Shown here piece after piece: positions 50,284 to 59,717 of a stretch of DNA of 64,000 nucleotides; the first letter of the stretch is position 1, and every line of letters begins with the position of its first letter. The stretch spans positions 496,001 through 560,000 of the forward strand of contig NZ_RYEV01000006.1 in NCBI RefSeq assembly GCF_004138485.1, in the 5' to 3' direction. Made by a program: the position numbers and the translations under genes. The DNA is from Peristeroidobacter soli (GTDB lineage Bacteria > Pseudomonadota > Gammaproteobacteria > Steroidobacterales > Steroidobacteraceae). Below the pieces are notes generated by a model, which saw only the letters and a list, made by a program, of their open reading frames with translations, searched no databases and was not told the DNA's origin.

Positions 50284-51894
50284 ATGGCTAAACGCATCCA
50301 CTTCGACGACGTGATCATCGGTGGCGGCTCGGCCGGATGCGCCGCCGCTTACGGTCTTGCGACGCGCACCTCCCGAAAAGTTCTGCTCATCGAAGCGGGC
50401 AAAGACACGCGTACTCTCCACACGCGCGTGCCTGGATTCGTGCGTGAGGCGGTGAGCCGCTTCGATTGGGGCTATGTCTCCGAGCCGGATGGCAGTCGTG
50501 AAGGCCGTCGTGAGAGCTGGGCGCGAGGGCGCATTCTCGGCGGCAGCAGTAGTGTCAACGGCATGATGTTCGTGCGAGGCGCACCATCCGACTACGACCG
50601 CTGGGCGGGCTTGCAAAACCCCGGCTGGAGCTGGCGCGACGTGGCGCCGATCTTCGCTGCCCTGGAATCGAGCGATCGTCCCGGCACGGGCCGAGGACAC
50701 GCGGGTCCGCTCGGCGTGCGGACGGTGACTCGTCCCCATCCATTGACGCGCGCATTTCTCGAGGCGAGCGCTGGGGCGGGCTATCCGATCAATGACGACT
50801 ACAACGATGGCGATCAAACCGGCTTCGGGCTCGCGCAGCTGTCGCAACGTCGCGGCATGAGGTGCAGTTCTGCGGACGCGTTCATTGCAGAGATCCGCGG
50901 CCGTCAGAATTTCACTCTCTGGTCGGAATGCGAAGTCCAGCGCCTGGTCTTCGATGAGCGTGGCACGGCAACGCATGCACTGTGCAAGAGAGCGGGCGAG
51001 GACATCGGCGTCAGCGCCGATCGCATCATCCTGAGCGCCGGTGCGGTAGGCACGCCGAAGTTGCTGCTGCTCTCGGGAGTCGGCGACTCCGACGAGCTCA
51101 AAGCGCTCGACATTCCCGCGATGATCCACTCGCCGCAGGTTGGCAGGAATCTGATGGAACATCCGTTGGTCCGCCTGGTCTTCGAGACGTCGATCGGATC
51201 GCGCAATCCGCTGGGTTTCGGTCAATCGCTGCGTGAGCTGGCGGAGTTCGTCCTGCATCGCGAGGGCCTGCTCGCCGGCGCTTTCGAGGCGGCGGGTTTC
51301 GTGAAGAGCGATGAGGGACTGACCCATCCCGATCTGCAATATCACTTTCTGCCGATCGGCGTTCAGGACGCGGTGACGCACGCCGAGTCGGTGCTCAAGG
51401 TGCCGTCGTTCACGATCTACGCAAACCTCAGCTATCCCAAAGGTCGCGGGCGGCTGCAGTTGACGTCGAACGATCCAAACGCGGCGCCGCGTTTGTTTCC
51501 TGATCTGCTGGGCGGCGGGGAAGGGGATATCACCGCGCTGGTCAACGCCATCAAGATCGCGCGGCGGATCGTGCAAGCGCCCGCCATGCGCGAGCTCGTG
51601 AAGCAGGAAGTTACGCCGGGACCGCAGATCCAGACGGAGGCGCATCTTCGCGACCACGTCCGTCGCAATACCGAGATCGCTTATCACATCGCTGGAACCT
51701 GTCGCATGGGAAGCGATGCGCAGGCCGTGGTCTCGCCCGACCTGAAGTTGAATGGCGCAACCAATGTGTGGCTCGCCGACGCCTCCATCTTTCCGGAGCT
51801 GATCAGCGGCAATACCAATGCTGCCTGCATGATGATCGGCATGAAGCTGGCCTGGGCACTTGCCGGGACGCGCAGCGCGTCGGTGGCGGCATGA
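50284..51894 (+). CDS. GMC-family FAD oxidoreductase (choline/alcohol dehydrogenase-like)
   Basis: 536 aa. The FAD site is DVIIGGGSAGCAAAYGL, followed by the GMC signature GRILGGSSSVNGMMFVRG and SAGAVGTPKLLLLSGVG. The C-terminal catalytic pair lies in YHIAGTCRMG (His) and ISGNTNAACM (Asn). It should oxidise an alcohol to an aldehyde. Aldehyde dehydrogenase is encoded two genes downstream, so a two-step oxidation is expected. Its stop overlaps the next start (ATGA). Confidence 0.93.
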   Translation: MAKRIHFDDVIIGGGSAGCAAAYGLATRTSRKVLLIEAGKDTRTLHTRVPGFVREAVSRFDWGYVSEPDGSREGRRESWARGRILGGSSSVNGMMFVRGAPSDYDRWAGLQNPGWSWRDVAPIFAALESSDRPGTGRGHAGPLGVRTVTRPHPLTRAFLEASAGAGYPINDDYNDGDQTGFGLAQLSQRRGMRCSSADAFIAEIRGRQNFTLWSECEVQRLVFDERGTATHALCKRAGEDIGVSADRIILSAGAVGTPKLLLLSGVGDSDELKALDIPAMIHSPQVGRNLMEHPLVRLVFETSIGSRNPLGFGQSLRELAEFVLHREGLLAGAFEAAGFVKSDEGLTHPDLQYHFLPIGVQDAVTHAESVLKVPSFTIYANLSYPKGRGRLQLTSNDPNAAPRLFPDLLGGGEGDITALVNAIKIARRIVQAPAMRELVKQEVTPGPQIQTEAHLRDHVRRNTEIAYHIAGTCRMGSDAQAVVSPDLKLNGATNVWLADASIFPELISGNTNAACMMIGMKLAWALAGTRSASVAA

Positions 51895-53552
51895 ACGAGC
51901 GGTTCCGGACTATTCATGAAACCGAGTGGGCGTGGCGTCTGGATCAGTTCGCCGATCTCGGCGGCTTCGATGTCGCCATCGATCCGGATCGGCCGCTCTA
52001 TGACCGCTTGCCGGATGCCAGTCCGGCCGCGTACCAGGCTCGACTGGATCATTGGACGCGCGTTGCGCTCGAGCTCGACCGCATCGATCCGACGGCGTTG
52101 AGCGAGCGCGGCCAGATCGACTATCGGGTTTATCGCAATCAGATCGCGTGCCTCATCGAGCGTCACAAAGGACGCGATTTTGAGATGCCGGTGAACTCCG
52201 ATAGCGCGTTCTGGACGGACGTGGCGGCTATCGCCAGGCGTCCCATTCGCCGCGCGGAGGATCTCGCGCGATGGATACTTCAGATGCGCGACCTGCCGCG
52301 CTATTTCGACGAGATGATTGCGCTGATGCGAGCGGGACTGCGTCGTGGCTTCACACCGCCGCGGGTCACCCTCGCAGGGCGCGAGAGATCGATTGTGGCG
52401 GTCGTCGAATCGCCCGCGGAGGCTAGCGTTTACTTCAAGCCTTTTCGCGATCCCTCGGCGGCGGCGTTCCGTGATGAAGCGATTCGCGCGATCAACGAGT
52501 GCGTCATCCCGGCGCATGCCGCGCTCCTTCGCTTTTTCAAAGAAGAATACACGCCGAGGTGTCGCACGAGCATTGCGGCGGCGGATCTACCAAACGGCCG
52601 CGAATACTATCTGTCGAAGATTCGCGAGCACGTGACGGACGACATCGCGCCGGAGCAGATTCACCGGTTTGGACTGGAAGAAGTGGCCCGGCTGCGATCG
52701 TCGATGGAAGACACCATGCGCGAAGCCGGGCATGCCGGCAGCCTGGCTGAGTTCGTCGCGCAGCTGCGGACCGATTCGCAGTTCTATGCGAAGTCGGAAG
52801 AGGAGCTGCTGATGCGCGCCGCGTGGATCGCGAAAAAGTTCGACGCCGTCGCGCATCTGTACTTCCGCAAGCTGCCCCGCGCGAGGTTCGCAATCAAGCC
52901 GGTTCCTGCCGAGATCGCTCCGTATTTCACCGCAGGCCGCGGTGGCGTGGGCATTTATCTGCTCAACACTCATCGGCTCGACACGCGGCCTCTATACAGT
53001 CTGCCGGCGCTCACACTGCACGAGTCCGCGCCCGGCCATGCGTTCCAGATCGCCGCCGCGCTAGAGGATGAATCTCTGGCGGCGTTCCGGCGGCAGACCT
53101 ATCTGCCTGCTTACGCCGAAGGCTGGGCGCTGTACTGTGAAGAGCTCGGTCTGGAGATGGGGATCTACGAAACGCCCCACGAACGTTTCGGCATGCTCGA
53201 CTATCAGATCTGGCGCGCCGCGCGCCTGGTCGTGGACACCGGCATTCACTGGCTCGGCTGGAGCCGGGAACGGGCGATGGCCTTCGTTTCCGACAACACC
53301 ACCTTGTCACGACACGAAGTCGAGTCGGAAGTCGATCGATATATTTCCTGGCCGGCGCAGGCATTGTCGTACTACCTCGGCGAGGCTTGCATCCGTGATT
53401 GTCGGCGCAAAGCCGAACGCGCACTGGGCGCGAAATTCGACGTGCGCGATTTTCACGATGCAATTCTATCGGTGGGCTCGGTGCCCCTGGAAACACTCCG
53501 TGGCGCGACCGACCGGCTGATCCGGACCACTCTCGAGCGCCCCCTGAATTGA
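51891..53552 (+). CDS. DUF885-family metallopeptidase-like protein
   Basis: 553 aa from ATG at 51891. The zinc signature [11 protein letters not shown] (HExxxGH) near residue 380 and [13 protein letters not shown] downstream are the DUF885 hallmarks. This family is thought to contain carboxypeptidase-like zinc enzymes related to gluzincins. No signal peptide, so cytoplasmic. It overlaps the GMC stop by 4 bp. Confidence 0.9.
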   Translation: MNERFRTIHETEWAWRLDQFADLGGFDVAIDPDRPLYDRLPDASPAAYQARLDHWTRVALELDRIDPTALSERGQIDYRVYRNQIACLIERHKGRDFEMPVNSDSAFWTDVAAIARRPIRRAEDLARWILQMRDLPRYFDEMIALMRAGLRRGFTPPRVTLAGRERSIVAVVESPAEASVYFKPFRDPSAAAFRDEAIRAINECVIPAHAALLRFFKEEYTPRCRTSIAAADLPNGREYYLSKIREHVTDDIAPEQIHRFGLEEVARLRSSMEDTMREAGHAGSLAEFVAQLRTDSQFYAKSEEELLMRAAWIAKKFDAVAHLYFRKLPRARFAIKPVPAEIAPYFTAGRGGVGIYLLNTHRLDTRPLYSLPALTLHESAPGHAFQIAAALEDESLAAFRRQTYLPAYAEGWALYCEELGLEMGIYETPHERFGMLDYQIWRAARLVVDTGIHWLGWSRERAMAFVSDNTTLSRHEVESEVDRYISWPAQALSYYLGEACIRDCRRKAERALGAKFDVRDFHDAILSVGSVPLETLRGATDRLIRTTLERPLN

Positions 53553-53563
53553 GCAAGCAACAG

Positions 53564-55018
53564 ATGTCGATGGTGTCACTCAACAATTTCATCGCTGGAC
53601 GAGATCGTCCATCACTGGGTAGCGCCACGCTGGCGGTTACCACCCCTTTCACCGGCAAGGCGATCTGCGCCATGCCCGCCGGCGATGAGGGGGACGTCAG
53701 TGCGGCGGTGAGCGATGCCGCCGAGGCGTTTCAGGACAAACGTTGGGAAGGGCTCGCGCCATCGCTGCGTAAGAAGATTCTATTCCGCTGGGCCGACTCG
53801 ATCGAAGCGCAGGCCGCCGCGCTCGATCAGCTGGACGCCGAGGATATGGGCAAGCCCGTGAGCGTGGCGGCGTTCAACGCGCGCTCCGCGGCGTCGCTGC
53901 TGCGTTTCAATGCCGAGTCCATCGACAAGATATTCGGACAAACGCTGCCAAGCGCGCAGCGCAGTCTGGTCATGCAACGCTGGGCGCCACGCGGTGTGGT
54001 TGCGGCGATCACACCTTGGAATTTCCCCACGTTCAACGCGGTGTTGAAGATGGCTCCAGCGCTTGCGGCTGGCAACACGGTCGTGGTCAAGCCTTCCGAG
54101 CTGTCGCCGCGTTCCGCTCTCGAACTGGCGCGACTGGCGGTCGAGGCGGGGCTTCCCGCCGGCGCGCTCAATATCGTGCTCGGCAAAGGCGAGATCGTGG
54201 GCAAAGCGCTCAGCCTGCATCACGCCGTGAACATGGTGAGCTTCACCGGCTCGAGCGAAGTCGGCAAGTTGGTGCTGGGCTACGCGGCGCAGTCGAATAT
54301 GAAACCCGTGCTGGCGGAGTGCGGCGGCAAGTCGCCGCACGTGGTCATGGACGATGCTGTCGATCTCGACGCCGTCGCGGCGATGGTTGCCGCGACGATC
54401 ACGACCAACCAGGGGCAGTGGTGCAGTGTCGGCTCGCGGCTGATCGTCGCCGAGTCGATCGTCGATGAGCTGGTGGATAAAGTCGTTCGCGGATTCGAGC
54501 GCCTGGTGCCGGGCGATCCGCTGATCGCCAGCACCACGTTCGGTCCGCTCGCGTCGGCACGGCAGCGCGATCGAGTGGCGAGTTATATCGATGGCGCCCG
54601 GCGCGCCGGTGCCCGGGTGATTGGCGGTGGACCGTCCTTGCCGGAGGAGGGCGGATGTTTCTTCGCTCCGACGGTCGTGATCGCGAAGTCGGTCGATGAG
54701 CCGATCTGTCAGGAAGAAGTGTTCGGCCCGGTGCTGTCGGTACTGACGTTCCGTGACCTGGACGAGGCGATCAGGCTCGCGAACAGCACCGCGTTTGGAC
54801 TGCTGGCGTATGCATGGACCAGCGACATCTCCACAGGAATGAAATTATCGGAGGGTATTCGCTCGTCGGTACTGCTGAACGCGGCGCTTCCCGCGGGCGA
54901 GGGGCCCGGCCACGGCTTTTCATCGGAGCCCGTGGGTGAGTCGGGCATGGGCATGGAGGGGGGCGTCGAAGGCATCAAGAGTTATTTGCGGCGTCAGACC
55001 GTCTGGTTGAATTTCTAA
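53564..55018 (+). CDS. Aldehyde dehydrogenase (betaine/aminoaldehyde-like)
   Basis: 484 aa from ATG at 53564; a TTG at 53549 overlapping the DUF885 stop (TTGA) is an alternative start. The catalytic set is TPWNFP (Asn), LAECGGKSP (Glu) and GQWCSVGSR (Cys), with FTGSSEVGK in the NAD-binding fold. It oxidises an aldehyde to the acid with NAD(P). It would finish the oxidation begun by the GMC enzyme. Confidence 0.94.
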   Translation: MSMVSLNNFIAGRDRPSLGSATLAVTTPFTGKAICAMPAGDEGDVSAAVSDAAEAFQDKRWEGLAPSLRKKILFRWADSIEAQAAALDQLDAEDMGKPVSVAAFNARSAASLLRFNAESIDKIFGQTLPSAQRSLVMQRWAPRGVVAAITPWNFPTFNAVLKMAPALAAGNTVVVKPSELSPRSALELARLAVEAGLPAGALNIVLGKGEIVGKALSLHHAVNMVSFTGSSEVGKLVLGYAAQSNMKPVLAECGGKSPHVVMDDAVDLDAVAAMVAATITTNQGQWCSVGSRLIVAESIVDELVDKVVRGFERLVPGDPLIASTTFGPLASARQRDRVASYIDGARRAGARVIGGGPSLPEEGGCFFAPTVVIAKSVDEPICQEEVFGPVLSVLTFRDLDEAIRLANSTAFGLLAYAWTSDISTGMKLSEGIRSSVLLNAALPAGEGPGHGFSSEPVGESGMGMEGGVEGIKSYLRRQTVWLNF

Positions 55019-55033
55019 CGCGGAGATTGCGCA

Positions 55034-56272
55034 ATGACTCGGACGCTGCTGCGGAACGCACGCATTTTCGACGGTCTTCGCGACGGGCTGAGTGAGCCCG
55101 GCGCTTTGCTCATCGGCGACGATCGGATCCTCGCTGTTGGGGCCGAGGCGGATACAGCGGCCGCAGATATAGCAATCGATCTCGAAGGTCGGACGGTCAT
55201 GCCAGGATTGATCGACGCGCACTTCCATGCATACGCCTCCCGGGCCGATCTCGTCGCACTGGAGAAGCTGCCTCCCACCTACGTCGCGCAGACCGGACGA
55301 GTCATCATGGAGGATGCCTTGCGTCGTGGCTTCACCACGATCCGTGATGTGGGTGGCGCCGACTACGGAATGTGGCGCGCACTTCAGGAGGGTGTGTTCG
55401 AAGGACCCAGGTTGTTCTACTGCGGACGGGCCTTCAGTCAGAGCGGCGGGCACGGCGATATTCGAGCTCCTCACGAGGATGAGTCGGTCTGCGGTTGCGC
55501 CGGTCACGGCTTGCTGGCGGAGCGCGTCGATGGTGTCGACGCCATACGCCGGGCCGCGCGAGAAGCACTTCGCAAAGGCGCTCATCATCTGAAGATATTT
55601 GTCTCCGGCGGCATTGCGTCCCCCAGCGATCCCATCTGGATGATGCAATTCGCCGAGGACGAAATTGTCGCCGTGGTGGACGAGGCAGCCCGCCGTCGTG
55701 CTTATGTCGCCGCGCATGCCTACACCCCGGAGACGATTACCCGCGCGGTTCGCTTGGGCGTGCGGACCATCGAGCATGGCAATCTCATCGACCGTGCGAC
55801 CGCGGCGCTCGTTGTCAAGGCGGGCGCGTATGTAGTGCCGACGTTGGCCACCTACGAAGCGTTTCGCCGCAGCGGTCTGGAGGACGGTGCTCCGAAACAT
55901 CTGCTCGATAAACTGAACGACGTCTATGGCCAAGGGATCGAAGCCGTGCGGACCTGCCGGGAAGCCGGCGTGAAACTCGGCTTTGGCACCGATCTGCTCG
56001 GGCCCATGCACAAGCATCAGCGCGATGAGTTCCGCCTGCGTGCACAAGTGGAGACACCGTTCGAAGTGCTGAACTCAGCCACGGCGGTCAATGCCGAGAT
56101 CGTCGGCATGACAGGGCAGCTCGGCACCATCGCTGCCGGTGCCTATGCCGATATGCTCGTGATCGACGGCAATCCGCTCGCTGACTTGAGTTTGCTGTAT
56201 GAAGATTCCGTGGCCATTCACTCGATCTGGAAGGCCGGTCGGCGGGTGTCTACCAGCGTTTCGCGAGATTAG
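55034..56272 (+). CDS. M38-type amidohydrolase (prolidase/imidazolonepropionase-like)
   Basis: 412 aa. Metal ligands are all visible: GLIDAHFHAYA (HxH), HHLKIFVSGG (Lys), VAAHAYTP (His), IEHGNLI (His) and GFGTDLLG (Asp). The closing ADMLVIDGNPLADLSLL is typical. It hydrolyses an amide in a small substrate; Xaa-Pro dipeptidase and other amidases are related. It ends the 44628-56272 unit and overlaps the convergent next gene by 23 bp. Confidence 0.92.
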   Translation: MTRTLLRNARIFDGLRDGLSEPGALLIGDDRILAVGAEADTAAADIAIDLEGRTVMPGLIDAHFHAYASRADLVALEKLPPTYVAQTGRVIMEDALRRGFTTIRDVGGADYGMWRALQEGVFEGPRLFYCGRAFSQSGGHGDIRAPHEDESVCGCAGHGLLAERVDGVDAIRRAAREALRKGAHHLKIFVSGGIASPSDPIWMMQFAEDEIVAVVDEAARRRAYVAAHAYTPETITRAVRLGVRTIEHGNLIDRATAALVVKAGAYVVPTLATYEAFRRSGLEDGAPKHLLDKLNDVYGQGIEAVRTCREAGVKLGFGTDLLGPMHKHQRDEFRLRAQVETPFEVLNSATAVNAEIVGMTGQLGTIAAGAYADMLVIDGNPLADLSLLYEDSVAIHSIWKAGRRVSTSVSRD

Positions 56273-56864
56273 CGATCGCTGCGTCGATCTGCTGTATCAC
56301 GTTGGCCGTTGGCGCCGGAAAGACTGCCATCGCGCGATTGCCGACGTAGCCCATGTCTGCGTAGCCGGCTGTCGTCGTGTAGTACCCGCCGGAGATCAGA
56401 TTGACGACGCGAGCGGGAAAGTTGCGTAACGGCAGGTCTGCGCCGAACAGTGACTCGAAGATCTCGCGCTGCTGGACTGCCGATGCGTTGGCAAAGGGTG
56501 TTGCGTAACGCTCCTGCATTCGCCGGTCGAGCTCTGCCGCGCCTGACATCAGGAGTTGGCAGTCCCGCTGCATGGCTGGGTACGGTGCACTGACCCACTC
56601 ATCGAGAAAATCGACGACGCCGACCTGCGAGGCCGAAGGGTGCGCGCCCGCCGCCGGCAGAACGATATCGCAGAGTGCTGTAAACAGCGCGCGCTGTGCC
56701 TCGGTCAGGATGCGCGACCAGGTTGCAACTGGAGTCAGCAGCGTCGGGTCGGTGCCATAGCCATTGCTCTGCGCCGGCATGCCCATTGCCAGCTGCGGTC
56801 GCATGGCTGCGAGTGTGATCGCTGCTGCGAATTGCAGCGCCTCGCGACGTGTGATGGAAGTCAT
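56250..56864 (-). CDS. Gluconate 2-dehydrogenase subunit 3-like protein
   Basis: 204 aa. A Tat leader (TRREALQFAAAITLAAMRP) exports it to the periplasm. The core, with LTEAQRALFTALCDIVLPAAGAHPSASQVGVVDFLDEW, matches the small (gamma) subunit of FAD-dependent sugar/gluconate dehydrogenases, which helps export the catalytic flavoprotein. The catalytic subunit is 6 bp upstream. The usual cytochrome c subunit is not in the window. Confidence 0.9.
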   Translation of the reverse strand: MTSITRREALQFAAAITLAAMRPQLAMGMPAQSNGYGTDPTLLTPVATWSRILTEAQRALFTALCDIVLPAAGAHPSASQVGVVDFLDEWVSAPYPAMQRDCQLLMSGAAELDRRMQERYATPFANASAVQQREIFESLFGADLPLRNFPARVVNLISGGYYTTTAGYADMGYVGNRAMAVFPAPTANVIQQIDAAIANLAKRW

Positions 56865-56870
56865 GAGCGT

Positions 56871-58580
56871 TCAGAGCTCCCGTTTGATCAGGCTGTTCGC
56901 GAGATGCTCGCTGGCGCGCCAGGCGAGTGCCAGAATGGTCAAGGTCGGGTTCTTGTCGGGATGACTCGCGAAGGAGCCGCCATCCGCGACATACAGATTC
57001 CTCACGTCCCAGGCGTGCGAGTGCTGGTTCAGCACGGACGTGCCGGGCTTCGCGCCCATCCGCGTGGTGCCGACCTCGTGGATCATTTCACCGCCGCTGG
57101 TGATGCGCGCCTCGCCGGGCTCGGCACCGGAGAGAACGGTTCCGCCCATCGCGTCGATCACCTCCCGGAAAAATTTGTTGGCGTGCTGACTCTGGGCGCG
57201 TTCGTGCGGCCCCCAGCGCCAGTGAAAGCGCAGTACCGGCAGACCCCAGCGATCTTTGACGGTCGGGTCCAGGTCGCAATAACAATCGTCGTTCGGAATC
57301 ATGCCGCCTCTGGAGGCGAGGCTGATCGCGGCTCCATAGGAATAACGCACGCGTTCCCGCAGCGCTGCGCCATACACGGGCGGCTCGCCGGGTTTGTTCA
57401 CGAACGCGTCCTCGATCCAGGGCATCCGGCGTCCTGTCGAGATCGACGTGTGATACCCGGTCGCAAAGCCGAGGCGTCCCTGCGCCTGGTCGCGAAAACC
57501 CCACCACGGTGCATACACATGATTCAGTGACGTGGCGTCTTCGTTGACGACGGGCAGCTCCGCCAGCGCCGGGACGTGCGCATAAATCGACGTTGCCGCG
57601 GTATCGGTGAGATTGCGTCCGACCTGGCCGGAGCTGTTGGCGAGGCCCTGCGGGAACATTGCGCTCTTCGAGTTGAGTAACAGCCGCGCCGTTTCGCAAG
57701 CGCTCGCGGCGAGCACCACGCTGCGGCCTCTAACGCGGATGTGCGCGCCGGTTTTCCTGTCGATGTACACGATGCCGCTGGCCCGGCCCTGTGAATTCAG
57801 CGTGACTTCGCAAGCAACAGCGCCTGTGCGGATCTGCAATCGCGTGGTTTTCAGGGCCGTCGGCAGCAATGAAGTCGGCGTCTGAAATTTCGCGCCGATG
57901 GAGCAGCCCCACATGCACGGCGTGGCATTGATACAGGCGGCGCGATCCGGCAGGGGGCGCGTCAGAACCGCTGTATGAATCGGCACGACCCGGACGCCGA
58001 AGCGCTGGTCGAAGATTCGCTGTGCGAACACTTCGCCGGCCCGGGGTTCGGGCGGCGGCAGCAGAATGCCTGGCGGCGAATCGGGGCTGTTCTCGATGCC
58101 TTCGGCGGCACCGAAGACGCCGATGAGCTGCTCCACGCGGTCGTAATAGGTCGCGAGCTCCTCGTAGCCGATCGGCCAGTCGACCCCGACCCCGATGCGC
58201 GTGAATTCTTCGAAGTCGTAAGGTCCGAAGCGCAGGCTGGCACAACTCCAGTGGTTGGTACGCCCGCCCAACATGCGCGCCCGCCACCATTTGAAGGTCG
58301 ATCCTTCTGCCACGGTGTAGGGCTCATCGGGTACGCTCCAGCCGCCGTCGACCGTGGCATCGAAATAGCCGAAAGGTTTGTCGGTGGTGCCGGCACCGCG
58401 CAGCGGCGCGTCCGCATTGGTGCGAAACATCGGAGTTTCACTGCGGGGATCGTAGGCGCGGCCGCTCTCGAGCAACAGCACGCGCAGACCGGCGTGAGTG
58501 AGAACGTAAGCCGCCATTGAACCGCCAGCGCCGGAGCCGACGATGATGGCGTCATAGACCTCGTCGCGAGTGTTGGACAT
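56871..58580 (-). CDS. GMC-type FAD dehydrogenase catalytic subunit (gluconate 2-dehydrogenase / glucoside 3-dehydrogenase-like)
   Basis: 569 aa from ATG at 58580. The FAD site AIIVGSGAGGSMAAYVL and the GMC_oxred_C end VGTTRMGAKPGTSVLNQ...YVADGGSFASHPDKNPTLTILALAWRASEH are clear. Proteins of this type plus a subunit-3 protein oxidise sugar carbons, for example glucoside 3-dehydrogenase. It has no signal of its own, so it is expected to be exported with its Tat partner. The promoter side contains the LysR-like motif at 58663. Confidence 0.92.
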   Translation of the reverse strand: MSNTRDEVYDAIIVGSGAGGSMAAYVLTHAGLRVLLLESGRAYDPRSETPMFRTNADAPLRGAGTTDKPFGYFDATVDGGWSVPDEPYTVAEGSTFKWWRARMLGGRTNHWSCASLRFGPYDFEEFTRIGVGVDWPIGYEELATYYDRVEQLIGVFGAAEGIENSPDSPPGILLPPPEPRAGEVFAQRIFDQRFGVRVVPIHTAVLTRPLPDRAACINATPCMWGCSIGAKFQTPTSLLPTALKTTRLQIRTGAVACEVTLNSQGRASGIVYIDRKTGAHIRVRGRSVVLAASACETARLLLNSKSAMFPQGLANSSGQVGRNLTDTAATSIYAHVPALAELPVVNEDATSLNHVYAPWWGFRDQAQGRLGFATGYHTSISTGRRMPWIEDAFVNKPGEPPVYGAALRERVRYSYGAAISLASRGGMIPNDDCYCDLDPTVKDRWGLPVLRFHWRWGPHERAQSQHANKFFREVIDAMGGTVLSGAEPGEARITSGGEMIHEVGTTRMGAKPGTSVLNQHSHAWDVRNLYVADGGSFASHPDKNPTLTILALAWRASEHLANSLIKREL

Positions 58581-58662
58581 CTCAATGATCCAGAACTGAG
58601 GGCCCGGATCGATGACCAGGGCGATGATTTCGGGCATTGTGGACCAGGCGAGCCACGATCCG

Positions 58663-58680
58663 GTTAAGGCGGGTCTTAAT
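58663..58680. promoter_or_regulatory. LysR-type operator candidate, site 1 (GTTAAG-GCGGGT-CTTAAT)
   Basis: An 18-bp interrupted palindrome in the divergent gap 58581-58751, about 83 bp from the GMC start and 72 bp from the TIM-barrel start. It matches two other sites in this region (62161, 63123) closely. Confidence 0.6.
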
Positions 58681-58751
58681 ACTGAAAGCGGCGCGTGCTG
58701 ATTGTTTCCCGTGCAGCTGGCGGTGAACCTCGGCTTTTCGCCGGAGGAGTC

Positions 58752-59669
58752 GTGATCTTGCCAATTTCCAGACGGTCGTTCGTGCTTGGCCTGGGTGCAG
58801 TTACATGTAGCGGCGCATTCGATGCATCCGCCGCAGCCGCTCCTCGCGTGCGGCTCGGTATGCAATCGTATAGCTTTCGCGACCGGCCGCTGCAACAGGC
58901 GTTACAAGCGATGTCCCGCCTCGGTATCGAGGAGGGGGAGCTGTATTCGCCTCATATCGAGTTCGGTGGCGTGGCGGCCCAGCGGGTGCTGCTGGGAATG
59001 GATCCCGCATCACCGGCGCAACGTGCGACGGTACGCGAGGAATTGCGACGCTGGCGGCTCGAGGTTTCTCTTCAGCACTTCGCGGATGTCGCCGCGCAGT
59101 GGCGTCGGGCGGGCATTCGCTTGAATGCCTACAACCTGAGCTTCCGCGACGACTGGAGCGACGCGGAGATCGATCGCGGCTTTCAGATGGCGCGTGCGCT
59201 CGATGCATCGCTGATCGCATCGTCTTCGACACTCAGCGTGCTACCTCGAGTCGCGTCTTTCGCGGACAAATACGGCATGATCGTGGCGGTTCACAATCAC
59301 GCCGGTCTCAACGACGCGAATGAAATCACCGGGCCGGAGTCGATTGCGCGCGCGCTGGCAATTTCTCCGCGCATCCGTGTCAACCTCGACATCGGTCATT
59401 TCTCGGCGGACGGCCATGATCCCGTCGAGTTCATCCGCGAGCATCACGAGCGAATCACCCATCTGCATCTGAAGGATCGTCGCAACCACGACGGGCCGGC
59501 CGTGCCGTTCGGTGAAGGCGATACTCCGCTGCGAGAGGTGTTGCTGCTGATGAAGGCACGTGGGTACGACTTCCCAGGCAACATCGAGTACGAGTACAAG
59601 AGCGCGAACGATGCGGAAGTGGAGGTCGGCAAGTGCCTCGACTATTGCCGCCGGGTGCTGGGTCAGTAA
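58752..59669 (+). CDS. Tat-exported xylose-isomerase-like TIM-barrel protein
   Basis: 305 aa from GTG at 58752, chosen because GGAGG lies just upstream; a TTG six bases later is an alternative. A Tat leader (ISRRSFVLGLGAVTCSGAFDA) precedes a sugar phosphate isomerase/epimerase-like TIM barrel: LGMQSYSFRDRPL, VAVHNHAGLND, VNLDIGHFSADG, ITHLHLKDRRNHD and NIEYEYKS. The His/Asp/Glu metal ligands of the family appear present. Related proteins act on 3-keto-glycosides. It converges on the TBDR at a strong hairpin. Confidence 0.88.
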   Translation: MILPISRRSFVLGLGAVTCSGAFDASAAAAPRVRLGMQSYSFRDRPLQQALQAMSRLGIEEGELYSPHIEFGGVAAQRVLLGMDPASPAQRATVREELRRWRLEVSLQHFADVAAQWRRAGIRLNAYNLSFRDDWSDAEIDRGFQMARALDASLIASSSTLSVLPRVASFADKYGMIVAVHNHAGLNDANEITGPESIARALAISPRIRVNLDIGHFSADGHDPVEFIREHHERITHLHLKDRRNHDGPAVPFGEGDTPLREVLLLMKARGYDFPGNIEYEYKSANDAEVEVGKCLDYCRRVLGQ

Positions 59670-59676
59670 CTCGGCA

Positions 59677-59707
59677 GCGACCCGCGCCGTCGAGCGGCGC
59701 GGGTCGC
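59677..59707. terminator. Perfect 13-bp GC hairpin between convergent genes
   Basis: GCGACCCGCGCCG (59677-59689), loop TCGAG, CGGCGCGGGTCGC (59695-59707). It lies between the TIM-barrel stop (59669) and the TBDR stop (59718) and can end both transcripts. Confidence 0.65.
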
Positions 59708-59717
59708 AATCTCTTCT

